Below, in pieces: positions 18,101 to 26,831 of a stretch of DNA of 64,000 nucleotides (the first letter of the stretch is position 1; each line of letters begins with the position of its first letter). This stretch comes from RGIG2041 sp045578865 (GTDB lineage Bacteria > Bacillota > Clostridia > UBA1381 > UMGS1253). Under the pieces are notes generated by a model. That model was not told the origin of the DNA and ran no database searches. It was given only the letters and a program-made list of their open reading frames with translations. The position numbers were made by a program, and so were the translations under genes. The DNA lies in the NCBI GenBank assembly GCA_045578865.1, contig JAZNLB010000017.1, forward strand, positions 38,318-102,317, written 5' to 3'.

Positions 18101-18730
18101 CAAACGCTTTGCAATACGAATTTTCTTTTGGCCTTGTGCAGTTTCGAGTTCCTCTTTGAGCTGAACGGAAAGTTCTTCGAGGTCGATTTTTTGCAAAAGT
18201 TCTTTTACAGCTTCCGCACCCATACCTGCCTTAAAGCTATCACCGTACTTTTCTACGCATTCTCTGTAGTCCTTTTCGGAAAGAATAGACTTTTCAAGAA
18301 GCCCTGTTTCGCCCGCTTCAATGACAACATATGCTGCAAAGTAAAGCACCTGCTCCAATACCTTTGGAGACATATCCAGCATCAGGCCCATACGGGACGG
18401 GATGCCCTTAAAGTACCAGATGTGCGATACCGGTGTAGCCAACTCAATGTGACCCATTCTTTCACGGCGCACCTTGGAGCGAGTTACCTCAACACCGCAC
18501 TTGTCGCATACGATACCCTTATAACGAATCTTCTTATATTTACCGCAGTGACATTCCCAGTCACGCTGAGGTCCGAAGATCTTTTCACAAAACAGACCAT
18601 CGCGCTCCGGTTTTAATGTTCTGTAGTTGATTGTTTCCGGCTTTTTCACTTCACCGTAAGACCATTCTCTGATTTTCTCCGGCGAGGCCAAGCCAATTTT
18701 TATCGCTTCAAATGTTGTAAATTCCAACAC
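15170..18730 (-). CDS. rpoC: DNA-directed RNA polymerase subunit beta'
   Basis: Largest catalytic subunit of RNA polymerase. The N-terminal zinc ribbon (CHCGKYKKIRYKGIVCDKC, about 58-76), the Mg-binding active-site motif NADFDGD (about 446) and the trigger-loop region (GEPGTQLTMRTFHSGG) are intact. The second zinc site is CKAPVGVCAHC. At 1186 residues it has the usual Firmicutes length. It follows rpoB by 53 bases in the same direction. In most Firmicutes the next gene is the L7Ae-like gene of the str cluster; here it is a convergent surface-protein gene. Confidence 0.98.
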   Translation of the reverse strand: MLEFTTFEAIKIGLASPEKIREWSYGEVKKPETINYRTLKPERDGLFCEKIFGPQRDWECHCGKYKKIRYKGIVCDKCGVEVTRSKVRRERMGHIELATPVSHIWYFKGIPSRMGLMLDMSPKVLEQVLYFAAYVVIEAGETGLLEKSILSEKDYRECVEKYGDSFKAGMGAEAVKELLQKIDLEELSVQLKEELETAQGQKKIRIAKRLEAVEAFRLSGNKPEWMIMDAVPVIPPELRPMVQLDGGRFATSDLNDLYRRVINRNNRLKRLLDLHAPDIIVRNEKRMLQEAVDALIDNGRRGRPVTGPGNRALKSLSDMLKGKQGRFRQNLLGKRVDYSGRSVIVVGPELKLYQCGLPKEMAIELFKPFVMKRLVGDGLAHNIKSAKRMVERLRPEIWDVLEEVIKEHPVLLNRAPTLHRLGIQAFEPVLVDGRALKLHPLVCTAYNADFDGDQMAVHVPLSPEAQAEARFLMLSANNLLKPQDGKPVTVPTQDMVLGSYYLTLVKDGEPGEGKVFSGMDEALMAYRNGIISLHAKIKVRVEKEIDGEKKHKTINATVGQLIFNEKLPQDLGFVDRSNPDNAFELEFTKLATKKQLGIIIDRCIRVHGFTETATVLDDIKSLGFKFSTQGAITVSVDDIKVPEEKKQYLAEAEEQVDNIIKQYRRGKLTDEERYEAIIKIWTETSDKVTKALMDNLDALNPIYMMAHSGARGSVNQIRQLAGMRGLMANTSGKAVEIPIRANFREGLNVLEYFISTHGARKGLADTALRTADSGYLTRRLVDVSQDVIIRQEDCGTTKGMIVSAIVDGKEEIEPLKDRLLGRYTHEAVCHPETGEVIVDKGVLMGDDEVAKILAAGVTEVCIRSILTCKAPVGVCAHCYGANLATGDPVPVGEAVGIIAAQSIGEPGTQLTMRTFHSGGVAGDDITQGLPRVEELFEARKPKGVAIVSEIAGKVSISENKKRREITVTNDTIAETQTYVIPYDARIKVAEGQEIEAGEPLTSGSINPHDILKIKGADAVQSYLTQEVQRVYRLQGVDISDKHIEVIARQMMRKVKVEDAGQTDLLMGSLIDMFELEAANEKARAEGKAEATASVVLLGITKASLATDSFLSAASFQETTRVLTEAAIKGKVDPLLGLKENVIIGKLVPAGTGMSIYRDIDVRAEGESTAMSDAFDAAFARNSELIG

Positions 18731-18783
18731 AAAAACCTCCTTAACAAAATTTGGATTTCATTTAGCAAATGGACTGCAAATTT

Positions 18784-21700
18784 TTAATTGTCATCATCTG
18801 CGAGCGCGTCTAAGTCTTCAACGATATCATCGTCAAATTCTTCTACCGGCTCCGACTCGAGAACATCATCATCGAGGTCGTCTAATAAATCCAAATCGTC
18901 ATCGTCTAAATCGAGCGGGCTTACACCATCATCGTCTGCTTCTTCAAACTCAAATGCTGCTTCTTCGTCTAAGTCTGCGCTCTCCGAATTGTATGCGGAA
19001 GAAGAAGCCGCATTCGGATTTGCACTGTCCTCATTGCCCTCGATATTAACGGAGAGCGGCGCTACGCCGTCTTCATCATCGGAGTACTGTCCAAGGTCAA
19101 CTTCATTGCCGTCTCTGTCCAATACATTGACATCGAGTGCAAGGCTCTGCAACTCCTTGATGAGCACCTTAAAGGATTCCGGAATGCCCGGCTCCGGCAC
19201 ATTTTCGCCCTTGACAATCGATTCGTAAGTCTTAACGCGGCCGACAACATCGTCCGACTTCACGGTCAGGATTTCCTGAAGCGTGTATGCCGCACCGTAT
19301 GCTTCGAGCGCCCAAACTTCCATTTCACCGAATCTCTGACCGCCGAACTGTGCTTTACCGCCGAGCGGCTGCTGCGTTACAAGCGAGTACGGACCGGTGG
19401 AACGGGCATGAATCTTATCGTCTACCAAGTGATGAAGTTTCAAATAATACATATAGCCAACCGTTACGCGGTTGTCAAACGGTTCACCCGTACGGCCATC
19501 ATAAAGCACGGTCTTACCATCAGCATCATAACCTGCATCAATGAGGCACTTGCGGATATCTTCCTCGTTTGCACCGTCAAATACAGGTGTTGCAATCTTC
19601 GAGCCAAGTTGCTTTGCCGCATAACCCAAATGCACTTCAAGCACCTGACCAATGTTCATACGCGAAGGTACGCCGAGCGGATTTAATACGATATCGAGCG
19701 GTGTACCATCCGGCAAGAACGGCATATCCTCTTCCGGAAGAATACGGGAAATAACACCCTTATTACCATGACGACCTGCCATCTTGTCACCGACAGAGAT
19801 CTTTCTTCTCTGTGCAATGTAGCAACGCACGAGTTCATTTACACCCGGCGGCAATTCGTCGCAGTTATCACGGGTAAATACCTTAACATCTACAATGATA
19901 CCTGCCTCACCATGCGGTACACGCAAAGAGGTATCACGAACTTCTCTTGCTTTTTCGCCGAAAATAGCACGAAGAAGTCTCTCCTCCGCCGTCAGTTCGG
20001 TTTCACCCTTCGGTGTAACCTTGCCGACCAAAATATCTCCGGCGCGCACCTCTGCACCGATACGAATGATACCACGCTCATCCAGGTCGCGGAGTGCATC
20101 TTCGCCGACATTCGGGATGTCGCGTGTGATTTCTTCCGGTCCGAGTTTTGTATCTCTTGCATCTGCTTCATACTCTTCAATATGAATAGATGTGTATACA
20201 TCTTCTCTTACCAATCTTTCATTTAAGAGAACAGCATCCTCGTAGTTGTAACCTTCCCAAGTCATAAAGCCGATGAGGGCATTCTTACCTAAGGAAATTT
20301 CACCGTTGGATGTGGACGGACCGTCCGCAATAATATCGCCCTTCTTCACCTTTTCGCCTTCACAAACAATCGGGCGTTGGTTGATACAAGTACCCTGATT
20401 GGAACGCAGGAATTTGAGCAGTTTGTGGCGTTCAAGTTCGCCGTCTTTTGTCTTGATAACAATTTCCTGTGCGCTAACCTTTTCAACAACACCATCGTTG
20501 TTTGCAAGTACAACTACACCGGAATCCTTGGCAGCCTTGTACTCCATACCCGTGCCGACAATCGGGGACTCGGTACGGATTAAAGGCACAGCCTGACGCT
20601 GCATGTTCGAACCCATGAGCGCACGGTTCGCGTCGTCGTTTTCCAAAAACGGTATCATCGATGTCGCAATAGATACGAGCTGTCTCGGGGATACATCCAT
20701 GTAATCGATTTCGGACGCAGATACTTCTACGAAGTCGTGCAAATATCTTGCTGTAATCTTTTTATCAACAAACTTGCCGTTTTCATCCAGCGGCTCGTTT
20801 GCCTGTGCGATAACTAACCCATCCTCCATATCCGCAGTCATGTAAACAACTTCATCGGATACTACGCCGGTCTTCTTGTCTACATAGCGATACGGCGACT
20901 CAATAAAGCCATACTCGTTGATGCGTGCAAACGAAGACAGCGAAGAAATAAGACCGATATTCGGACCTTCCGGGGACTCAATCGGACACATACGACCATA
21001 GTGCGTATAGTGTACGTCACGCACTTCGAAGCCCGCTCTTTCTCTGGAAAGACCGCCCGGACCGAGCGCAGAAAGTCTTCTTTTATGTGTCAGTTCAGCA
21101 AGCGGATTTGTCTGGTCCATAAACTGGGACAACTGGGAAGAACCGAAGAACTCTTTAATCGTAGACGATACCGGACGGATATTGATAAGCGTCTGCGGCG
21201 TCACAACATCCAGATCCTGAATGTTCATACGCTCACGAACCACTCTCTCCATTCTGGAAAGACCGATTCTGAACTGATTTTGCAAAAGTTCACCTACACA
21301 ACGCAGACGACGGTTGCCCAAGTGGTCGATATCATCGAGACCGCCGATGCCGTTGCAAAGGTTGTTAAAATAGTTGATAGATGCAAACATATCATCTACC
21401 AAAATATGCTTCGGCATAAGCTCTGCGCGGCGTGCAACAAGCGCTTCTTCCATCGCCTTCTTGTCTTTTGCCTTGCCTTCTGCTTCCAAAGCAGCAAAAA
21501 TCTCATCGAGTACCGGCTTGTAAACTGTCGTATGGAAACCGAGATTTTTAAGATAACCTTCGTTATCCTTCTTGTCGAGTTTCACATAATTTCCGAGTTT
21601 TACCATGTTGTTGCCAAATACAACAACCTGCTTGCCGTCCAAATCGAGGATAACGCGGTTTACACCCGCATCTTCGATAGCCAATGCAGTCTCGCCGCTC

Positions 21701-22626
21701 AGCACATCGCCTGCACTTGCCAAAAGTTCGCCATCTTCACTGACAACATTTTCAGCAAGCCTCTGTCCCTTGATACGCTTTGCAAGCGCAACCTTCTGGT
21801 TGAACTTGAAACGACCGACTTTTGCCAAATCGTAACGCTTCGGGTCAAAAAACATATTCATAATCAGCGATGTAGCACTCTCAACATTTGCCGGTTCGCC
21901 CGGACGCAGTTTCTTATAAATTTCAATAAGCGCTTCCTCTTTGTTGGTTACATCCTTTTCCATCGTAACCTTCAATCGCTCATCGTCGCCGAAAAGTTCT
22001 AAAATCTGGGTGTTGGTTTCCAGCCCCATTGCGCGCAAAAGTGTGGTTACCGGCAATTTTCTCGTTCTGTCAATACGAACGGAGAATACATCATTTACAT
22101 CAATGTCATACTCAAGCCATGCACCGCGGTACGGAATAATCGTGGAGTTAAAAAGCTCCTTACCGGACTTATCATGTTCCATGCCGTAATACATGCCTGG
22201 AGAACGAACAAGCTGGCTGACAACGACGCGCTCTGCACCATTGATAATAAATGTGCCCTGATCGGTCATGAGCGGAAACTCACCCATATAGATGTCCTGC
22301 TCTTTTACTTCGCCCGTTTCCTTGTTAATCAGGCGAACTTTTACACGAAGCGGCGCGGAATAGTTGGTATCGCGCTCCTTGCACTCCTCTACGGAGTACT
22401 TCGGTGTGGGATCGAGGGTATAGTCGATAAATTCAAGCACCAGATTTCCGGTATAATCGGTAATCGGGGAAACATCCTCAAAGACTTCCTTGAGGCCCTC
22501 TGCAAAGAACCAGTCATACGAATTTTTCTGAATCTCAATTAGATTCGGCATTTCGATCGGCTCTTTGATTTTTGAAAAACTCATGCGTTTGTTTTTACCA
22601 AGAGTTATTTCATGTGGCATCTGCAT
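18784..22626 (-). CDS. rpoB: DNA-directed RNA polymerase subunit beta
   Basis: Second-largest RNA polymerase subunit, 1280 residues. The rifampicin pocket reads GSSQLSQFMDQTNPLAELTH and then KRRLSALGPGG (about 485-515), with the Asp, His and Ser of the sensitive form. Other conserved blocks are CPIESPEGPNIGLI, GYNYEDAVLLNE, GRHGNKGVIS and GKAQFGGQRFGEMEVWALEA. From about residue 1190 the protein ends in an Asp/Glu-rich tail of about 90 residues. Two starts (22626 and 22620) share the GAGGTGAT site; I use the first. rplJ-rplL are not upstream; a GC-rich untranslated block is there instead. Confidence 0.98.
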   Translation of the reverse strand: MQMPHEITLGKNKRMSFSKIKEPIEMPNLIEIQKNSYDWFFAEGLKEVFEDVSPITDYTGNLVLEFIDYTLDPTPKYSVEECKERDTNYSAPLRVKVRLINKETGEVKEQDIYMGEFPLMTDQGTFIINGAERVVVSQLVRSPGMYYGMEHDKSGKELFNSTIIPYRGAWLEYDIDVNDVFSVRIDRTRKLPVTTLLRAMGLETNTQILELFGDDERLKVTMEKDVTNKEEALIEIYKKLRPGEPANVESATSLIMNMFFDPKRYDLAKVGRFKFNQKVALAKRIKGQRLAENVVSEDGELLASAGDVLSGETALAIEDAGVNRVILDLDGKQVVVFGNNMVKLGNYVKLDKKDNEGYLKNLGFHTTVYKPVLDEIFAALEAEGKAKDKKAMEEALVARRAELMPKHILVDDMFASINYFNNLCNGIGGLDDIDHLGNRRLRCVGELLQNQFRIGLSRMERVVRERMNIQDLDVVTPQTLINIRPVSSTIKEFFGSSQLSQFMDQTNPLAELTHKRRLSALGPGGLSRERAGFEVRDVHYTHYGRMCPIESPEGPNIGLISSLSSFARINEYGFIESPYRYVDKKTGVVSDEVVYMTADMEDGLVIAQANEPLDENGKFVDKKITARYLHDFVEVSASEIDYMDVSPRQLVSIATSMIPFLENDDANRALMGSNMQRQAVPLIRTESPIVGTGMEYKAAKDSGVVVLANNDGVVEKVSAQEIVIKTKDGELERHKLLKFLRSNQGTCINQRPIVCEGEKVKKGDIIADGPSTSNGEISLGKNALIGFMTWEGYNYEDAVLLNERLVREDVYTSIHIEEYEADARDTKLGPEEITRDIPNVGEDALRDLDERGIIRIGAEVRAGDILVGKVTPKGETELTAEERLLRAIFGEKAREVRDTSLRVPHGEAGIIVDVKVFTRDNCDELPPGVNELVRCYIAQRRKISVGDKMAGRHGNKGVISRILPEEDMPFLPDGTPLDIVLNPLGVPSRMNIGQVLEVHLGYAAKQLGSKIATPVFDGANEEDIRKCLIDAGYDADGKTVLYDGRTGEPFDNRVTVGYMYYLKLHHLVDDKIHARSTGPYSLVTQQPLGGKAQFGGQRFGEMEVWALEAYGAAYTLQEILTVKSDDVVGRVKTYESIVKGENVPEPGIPESFKVLIKELQSLALDVNVLDRDGNEVDLGQYSDDEDGVAPLSVNIEGNEDSANPNAASSSAYNSESADLDEEAAFEFEEADDDGVSPLDLDDDDLDLLDDLDDDVLESEPVEEFDDDIVEDLDALADDDN

Positions 22627-22870
22627 ATCACCTCATCGTAAATTTTTGCAGAAATTTTGCCTAAATAGAACAGAAAGGCAATTTGCCTGCTTAATCGCGC
22701 GGGCTCGTCTGTCAGGAGTGAAAGGGGCCTGAGCTCAGCTTCCGTCGCAAATCGCAGACACACAACCAACCGCGCATCTGCGAACCGCGCCGTCGGAGTG
22801 CTTTGCTTTCACAATTTACAAATTTCGCTTAGAAAAACACAACATTTTGTGGAAAAAATTTTTTCACATA
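22627..22870 (-). promoter_or_regulatory. Upstream region of rpoB with GC-rich possible leader
   Basis: About 245 bases without a gene. The part near 22690-22805 is much richer in GC than its surroundings and contains short inverted repeats (CGCAGA/TCTGCG, and the palindrome CTGAGCTCAG), so a folded rpoBC leader RNA is possible. A weak minus-strand promoter candidate is TTGTGT (22837-22842) and TAAATT (22813-22818) with 18-base spacing. No L10-binding leader or known riboswitch was recognised. Confidence 0.3.
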
Positions 22871-22874
22871 CTAC

Positions 22875-22903
22875 TTGCATTTTTCTGTTTGCTGTGTTAT
22901 AAT
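22875..22903 (+). promoter_or_regulatory. Promoter for the HAD phosphatase gene
   Basis: TTGCAT (22875-22880) and a perfect TATAAT (22898-22903) with 17-base spacing. It would give a leader of about 140 bases before the start at 23053. Confidence 0.6.
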
Positions 22904-22988
22904 GCAAACAAGCTGAAAAGTCCAAGGGGCATTTTTCGCTCATTTTACCTTATAATACAACATATGATTATATAATAAACAAATGGCG

Positions 22989-23028
22989 AAGTCAAGGGGT
23001 TTTCTAAAATTTTTTCCTTGACTTTTTT
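22989..23028 (+). terminator. Terminator-like hairpin in the leader of the HAD gene
   Basis: AAGTCAAGG (22989-22997) pairs with CCTTGACTT (23016-23024) followed by a T-run, between the promoter and the ribosome site at 23040. The similar segment AAGTCCAAGG near 22917 could pair with the same 3' arm. It may be an attenuator or only a weak, long-looped (18 bases) hairpin. Confidence 0.35.
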
Positions 23029-23052
23029 ATGTTTTTCCGGAGGGGTTAGTAA

Positions 23053-23700
23053 ATGAACAAAGCAATTATTTTTGATCTGGATGGCACGCTTTCCAACACC
23101 ATTGATACCATCGCCTACTTTTGCAATCTGACACTCGAACATTTCGGATTTGAACCGATTGAAACAGAGAAATATAAATACCTTGTCGGCGACGGTGCCA
23201 AGGTGCTCGTTGAGCGCATGCTCAAAACCACCGGCGCACCGGCAGAAAAGTTTGACGAGGTCTTTCCTTTCTATGTAGAAGCATACGACAAGGATTTTAT
23301 GTTTTTAACCCGTCCGTATGACGGCATCACCCAGATGCTTGATACGCTCAAAACAAAAGGCATCAAAACGGCGGTGCTGACCAATAAACCCCACGCAACC
23401 GCCTGCAAGATTATCGAGGACTTGTTTGGCGACCGCATCTTGTTGTGCCGCGGCGTAAAAGATGATGGGGTTTGTAAGCCGGCACCGGACGGGGTATATG
23501 AAATTTTGGAAACCTTCGGCTTGGACAAAGACGATGTTCTCTATGTCGGTGATAGCGGCACGGATATGCAAACCGGAAAAAACGCCGGCCTGTTTACCAT
23601 CGGTGTAAGCTGGGGTTTTCGTAAAAGAGATGAATTGGAAGAAAACGGCGCCGACGCCATCATTGACAAACCGGCAGAGTTGCTTAATTTTGTTAAATAA
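23053..23700 (+). CDS. HAD-superfamily hydrolase, phosphoglycolate phosphatase-like
   Basis: Cytosolic 215-residue HAD phosphatase. Motif I is IIFDLDGTLSNT (nucleophile Asp8 and acid/base Asp10), motif II VLTNK (about 110), motif III Lys in CKPAPDG and motif IV YVGDSGTDMQTGKNAG. The alpha-helical cap (about 15-80) matches the Gph/PGMB type. Small-molecule sugar phosphates are likely substrates, but the exact one cannot be read; it could also be a pyrophosphatase PpaX type. The start has a GGAGGGG site. Divergent from rpoB. Confidence 0.88.
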   Translation: MNKAIIFDLDGTLSNTIDTIAYFCNLTLEHFGFEPIETEKYKYLVGDGAKVLVERMLKTTGAPAEKFDEVFPFYVEAYDKDFMFLTRPYDGITQMLDTLKTKGIKTAVLTNKPHATACKIIEDLFGDRILLCRGVKDDGVCKPAPDGVYEILETFGLDKDDVLYVGDSGTDMQTGKNAGLFTIGVSWGFRKRDELEENGADAIIDKPAELLNFVK

Positions 23701-23841
23701 GATAAGCCTCCGCCAAAAATATACGGACGGTAGTATCCGCACTAAAAAAACAGACAGCACCATCGTATATTTGAATGAAGAATTGTGTGACGATGCGTTG
23801 AATACTATGCAAAGGCAAGCAAAAATTCCAACAAATAATAC

Positions 23842-23878
23842 CAAAAGCGAAGTCAATTTTTTTGACTTCGCTTTTGAT
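23842..23878. terminator. Bidirectional terminator between the HAD gene and hydF
   Basis: CAAAAGCGAAGTCAA pairs with TTGACTTCGCTTTTG around a T-rich loop at the convergent gene ends. The minus-strand side abuts the hydF stop. Confidence 0.75.
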
Positions 23879-25075
23879 TTAATCCAACAACCTTTCTATC
23901 TCTGCCATCAGCGCAAGCGAGCGCTTTAAGATGCCGTGCATATATGCAATCGCCGTACCGTAATTGGTAAACGGTACGCCCATATCTTCGGCGCACTTTC
24001 GTCTGTAAGTTACTTCGCGTTCATTTAGCATACATCCGCCACAATGAATGACGAGTGCATATTTGGACAAATCCTCCGGAAAAGACATGCCCGAAGAGGT
24101 TTCAATATTTAAATTTGCTCCTGTCGTCTTTTTTAGCCACGCCGGTAGTTTCACCGATCCGATGTCGCCGCACTGTCTATGATGCGTGCACCCCTCCGAA
24201 ATCAAAACAGTGTCTCCGTCTTTTAATTTTCCGATGGCTGCCGCGCCACGCACCGCCGTTTCCAAAAAACCTTTATATCTTGCCATCAAAATGGAAAAAG
24301 AAGTCAATTTCACCGACGGCGATACAATCTTGCTTACAAAATCGAACACCTGCGAATCCGTCACCACCAACGCAGGCGGCGCAGACAGTTTCAAAAGGGC
24401 TTGCTCCAATTCGGTTTCTTTGCATACCACCGCAATCGCGCCCGCATCTAAAATATCACGAATCGCCATCTGCTGCGGTAGGATGAGCCTGCCTTTCGGC
24501 GCAGAGGCATCTATGGGCGTAACCAACACTACCACATCACCCGAACGGATAAAATCCGCCACCAAAGATTTATGTGGCGCATCGGTTTTAAGAATGGTCG
24601 CTAAGCGGTTTTTCAGCTCTTCCGTATTTTCTTTTTTGAGCGCACTGACACAAATTTCATTTTCCGCACAAACCCGCACGGCAAGGTCTGTTTTGTTATA
24701 CACCGTCAGATACGGAATGTTTTTTTCTTCAAACAGCGAAATCAACTGCACATCCGCTTTAGTTTTTCCCTCAGTAGCATCGACCACCAGCACCGCGATA
24801 TCCACACGATTTAAAACCTGCTTGGTTTTTTGTATACGCTTTTCGCCCAAGACTCCCGCATCGTCAAAGCCCGGCGTATCAATAATAACCACCGGACCGA
24901 GCGGCAAAAGCTCCATCGCCTTGGACACAGGGTCCGTAGTTGTTCCTTTCACTTCGGACACTACGGAAAGCTCCTGATTGGTAATGGCATTCACGAGACT
25001 CGACTTGCCTGCATTCGTTCTGCCAAAAAATCCGATATGCACTCTCTCGCCCGAAGGCGTACTTTGTAAACTCAT
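23879..25075 (-). CDS. hydF: [FeFe]-hydrogenase H-cluster maturation GTPase HydF
   Basis: Scaffold GTPase that carries the diiron precursor of the H-cluster and hands it to apo-hydrogenase. The G domain has GRTNAGKSSLVNA (18-30), the switch GTTTDPVSK, DTPGFDD and YNKTD. The C-terminal cluster-binding region has CTHHRQCGD (about residue 300) and HCGGC (344-348), which supply the [4Fe-4S] ligands. At 398 residues it is full length. It is third in a TM1266-like/hydG/hydF operon, 12 bases after hydG. hydE and a hydrogenase gene are not in this window. Confidence 0.95.
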   Translation of the reverse strand: MSLQSTPSGERVHIGFFGRTNAGKSSLVNAITNQELSVVSEVKGTTTDPVSKAMELLPLGPVVIIDTPGFDDAGVLGEKRIQKTKQVLNRVDIAVLVVDATEGKTKADVQLISLFEEKNIPYLTVYNKTDLAVRVCAENEICVSALKKENTEELKNRLATILKTDAPHKSLVADFIRSGDVVVLVTPIDASAPKGRLILPQQMAIRDILDAGAIAVVCKETELEQALLKLSAPPALVVTDSQVFDFVSKIVSPSVKLTSFSILMARYKGFLETAVRGAAAIGKLKDGDTVLISEGCTHHRQCGDIGSVKLPAWLKKTTGANLNIETSSGMSFPEDLSKYALVIHCGGCMLNEREVTYRRKCAEDMGVPFTNYGTAIAYMHGILKRSLALMAEIERLLD

Positions 25076-25087
25076 AAAACCGCCTCC

Positions 25088-26506
25088 CTAAAAGCGGAAA
25101 TCTCTGCTTCCGTTTTTGATTTTTTCCAGATTGGTGATGGCAATCTCTCGAACCTTATCGCTCGCAACATTATGGATTTCTTTCGCAATCAACGCTTCGC
25201 CGATTTTTTTAGTTTCATCACTTGCATAGTCCTGCAAATATTCCATCAGCGTCATCAGCGCATTCGGATGACAACAATTTTGAATCTGCCCGTCTTTAAG
25301 CAAGGTCATAAAACGGTCGCCCGTTCTGCCCTCACGATAACAAGCCGTACAGAAACTCGGAATATATCCAATCTCCATCAGCCAGCGCACAACTTCGTCT
25401 AGTGTACGCTTGTCGCTGACATCAAACTGTTCGGAGTTTTCATCCTCCGGCTCCGGCTCACAATAACCGCCCACACTGGTACGGGATGCACCGCTGATTT
25501 GCGAAACGCCGAGGCGGATTACTTTTTCCCGCACTTCTTTGCTTTCGCGCGTGGAAATAATCATACCCGTATACGGGACACTTATACGGATAAGCGCACA
25601 CAACTTTGCAAAAATCTCATCGCTAATACCATTGTCAAACTGTGTCGGGTCGATATCGTCCGCCTTTTTAAGCCTCGGTACGCTGATGGTGTGCGGTCCT
25701 ACACCATGCACAGCCTCCAGATGTTCGGCGTGCATCAAAAGACCTGCAAACTCGTACTTATATAATTCCAGACCGAACAGAACACCAAGACCAACATCGT
25801 CAATTCCGCCCTGCATTGCACGATCCATCGCCTCGGTATGATATGCATAATCGTGCTTCGGTCCCGTCGGATGCAGTTGTTCGTAACTTTCTTTGTGATA
25901 TGTTTCCTGAAACAATATATATGTGCCGATTCCCGCTTGCTTTAACTTGCGGTAGTTTTCCACCGTAGTCGCCGCAATATTGACATTCACACGGCGAATT
26001 GCACCATTTTTATGCTGGATGGAATATATCGTTTTGATGCTCTCTAAAATATATTCAATCGGATTGTTCACCGGGTCTTCTCCGGCCTCAATCGCCAGGC
26101 GTTTGTGCCCCATATCCTGTAGGGCAATGACCTCACGGCGCACTTCCTCCTGCGTAAGTTTTTTTCTGGCTATGTGCTTGTTTTTTAAGTGATACGGACA
26201 GTACACACAGCCGTTCACACAGTAATTGGACAGATACAGCGGCGCAAACATAACGATTCGGTTGCCATAAAAATCCTTTTTAATCTGTTCCGCCAAATCG
26301 TAAATTCTACGGATACGGCTCTCATCCTCACACGCCAGAAGCACACTCGCTTCCTCGTGCGTAAGTCCCTTTCTTTGTTCTGCCTTGGCAATAATTTTAT
26401 CTACCAACTCTAAATTGTCTTTGTTTTCTTCCGCATACGCAAGTGTACGCAAAATTTCCTCATGGGAAATAAACTCTTCCGCTTTTAATGATTTCGGATT
26501 ATACAT
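25088..26506 (-). CDS. hydG: [FeFe]-hydrogenase maturase HydG (tyrosine lyase)
   Basis: Radical SAM enzyme that cleaves tyrosine to make the CO and CN ligands of the H-cluster. The N-terminal SAM cluster motif is CVNGCVYC (about 95-102). The C-terminal auxiliary-cluster motif FCTACYREGRTGDRF and QNCCHPNAL (about 385-412), found in HydG and not in ThiH, separates it from the thiamine enzyme. 472 residues, full length. Lies between the TM1266-like gene and hydF. Confidence 0.96.
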   Translation of the reverse strand: MYNPKSLKAEEFISHEEILRTLAYAEENKDNLELVDKIIAKAEQRKGLTHEEASVLLACEDESRIRRIYDLAEQIKKDFYGNRIVMFAPLYLSNYCVNGCVYCPYHLKNKHIARKKLTQEEVRREVIALQDMGHKRLAIEAGEDPVNNPIEYILESIKTIYSIQHKNGAIRRVNVNIAATTVENYRKLKQAGIGTYILFQETYHKESYEQLHPTGPKHDYAYHTEAMDRAMQGGIDDVGLGVLFGLELYKYEFAGLLMHAEHLEAVHGVGPHTISVPRLKKADDIDPTQFDNGISDEIFAKLCALIRISVPYTGMIISTRESKEVREKVIRLGVSQISGASRTSVGGYCEPEPEDENSEQFDVSDKRTLDEVVRWLMEIGYIPSFCTACYREGRTGDRFMTLLKDGQIQNCCHPNALMTLMEYLQDYASDETKKIGEALIAKEIHNVASDKVREIAITNLEKIKNGSRDFRF

Positions 26507-26585
26507 TTCTATTCCTCCTTAGTCCCTATACTTGCTAAATTAGCGCCCTTTGTCATTGTCGTTCTCGCAAGACTGTCGTATTCGC

Positions 26586-26831
26586 TTATGCCTTTGCGTA
26601 AGCCGTTTTCGAACTTACGCCGTCGAGTTTACCTATTTTCCCCGTCAACGCACTGATGGCATCCGCCGGCGCATCCATTGCAATGCTGATGATGCTCATG
26701 TTCTTTGCACGATACGGGATACCCATGCGCCCGATTATATAATCGCGGTACTGGTGCAAAACCTCATTGAGCCGCTCTACCGAAGCTTCATTTTCCACCA
26801 CAATACCGATGACCGCAATTCTTGTTTCCAT
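26586..26831 (-). CDS. TM1266-family iron-only hydrogenase system putative regulator
   Basis: An 81-residue ferredoxin-fold/ACT-like protein (METRIAVIGIVVENEASVER, then IGRMGIPY, then KIGKLDGVSSKTAYAKA). The family is found next to hydrogenase maturation genes and is annotated as a putative regulator without proven function. I use the ATG at 26831, preceded by GGGGAG, instead of upstream starts that would begin inside the leader hairpin. It is the first gene of the hyd operon; the 134-base leader before it holds a terminator/antiterminator arrangement. Confidence 0.85.
   Translation of the reverse strand: METRIAVIGIVVENEASVERLNEVLHQYRDYIIGRMGIPYRAKNMSIISIAMDAPADAISALTGKIGKLDGVSSKTAYAKA

Noticed and set aside
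21001..22002. Plus-strand reading frame of 333 codons inside rpoB
   Set aside because: Antisense shadow of rpoB; composition is low in Gly/Asp and rich in Cys/His/Arg, as expected from the reverse strand.
23701..23841. Possible fossil coding sequence after the HAD gene (IRTKKTDSTIVYLNEELC in one frame)
   Set aside because: Too short, with no start and no recognised family. It may be remnant sequence but cannot be supported as a gene.
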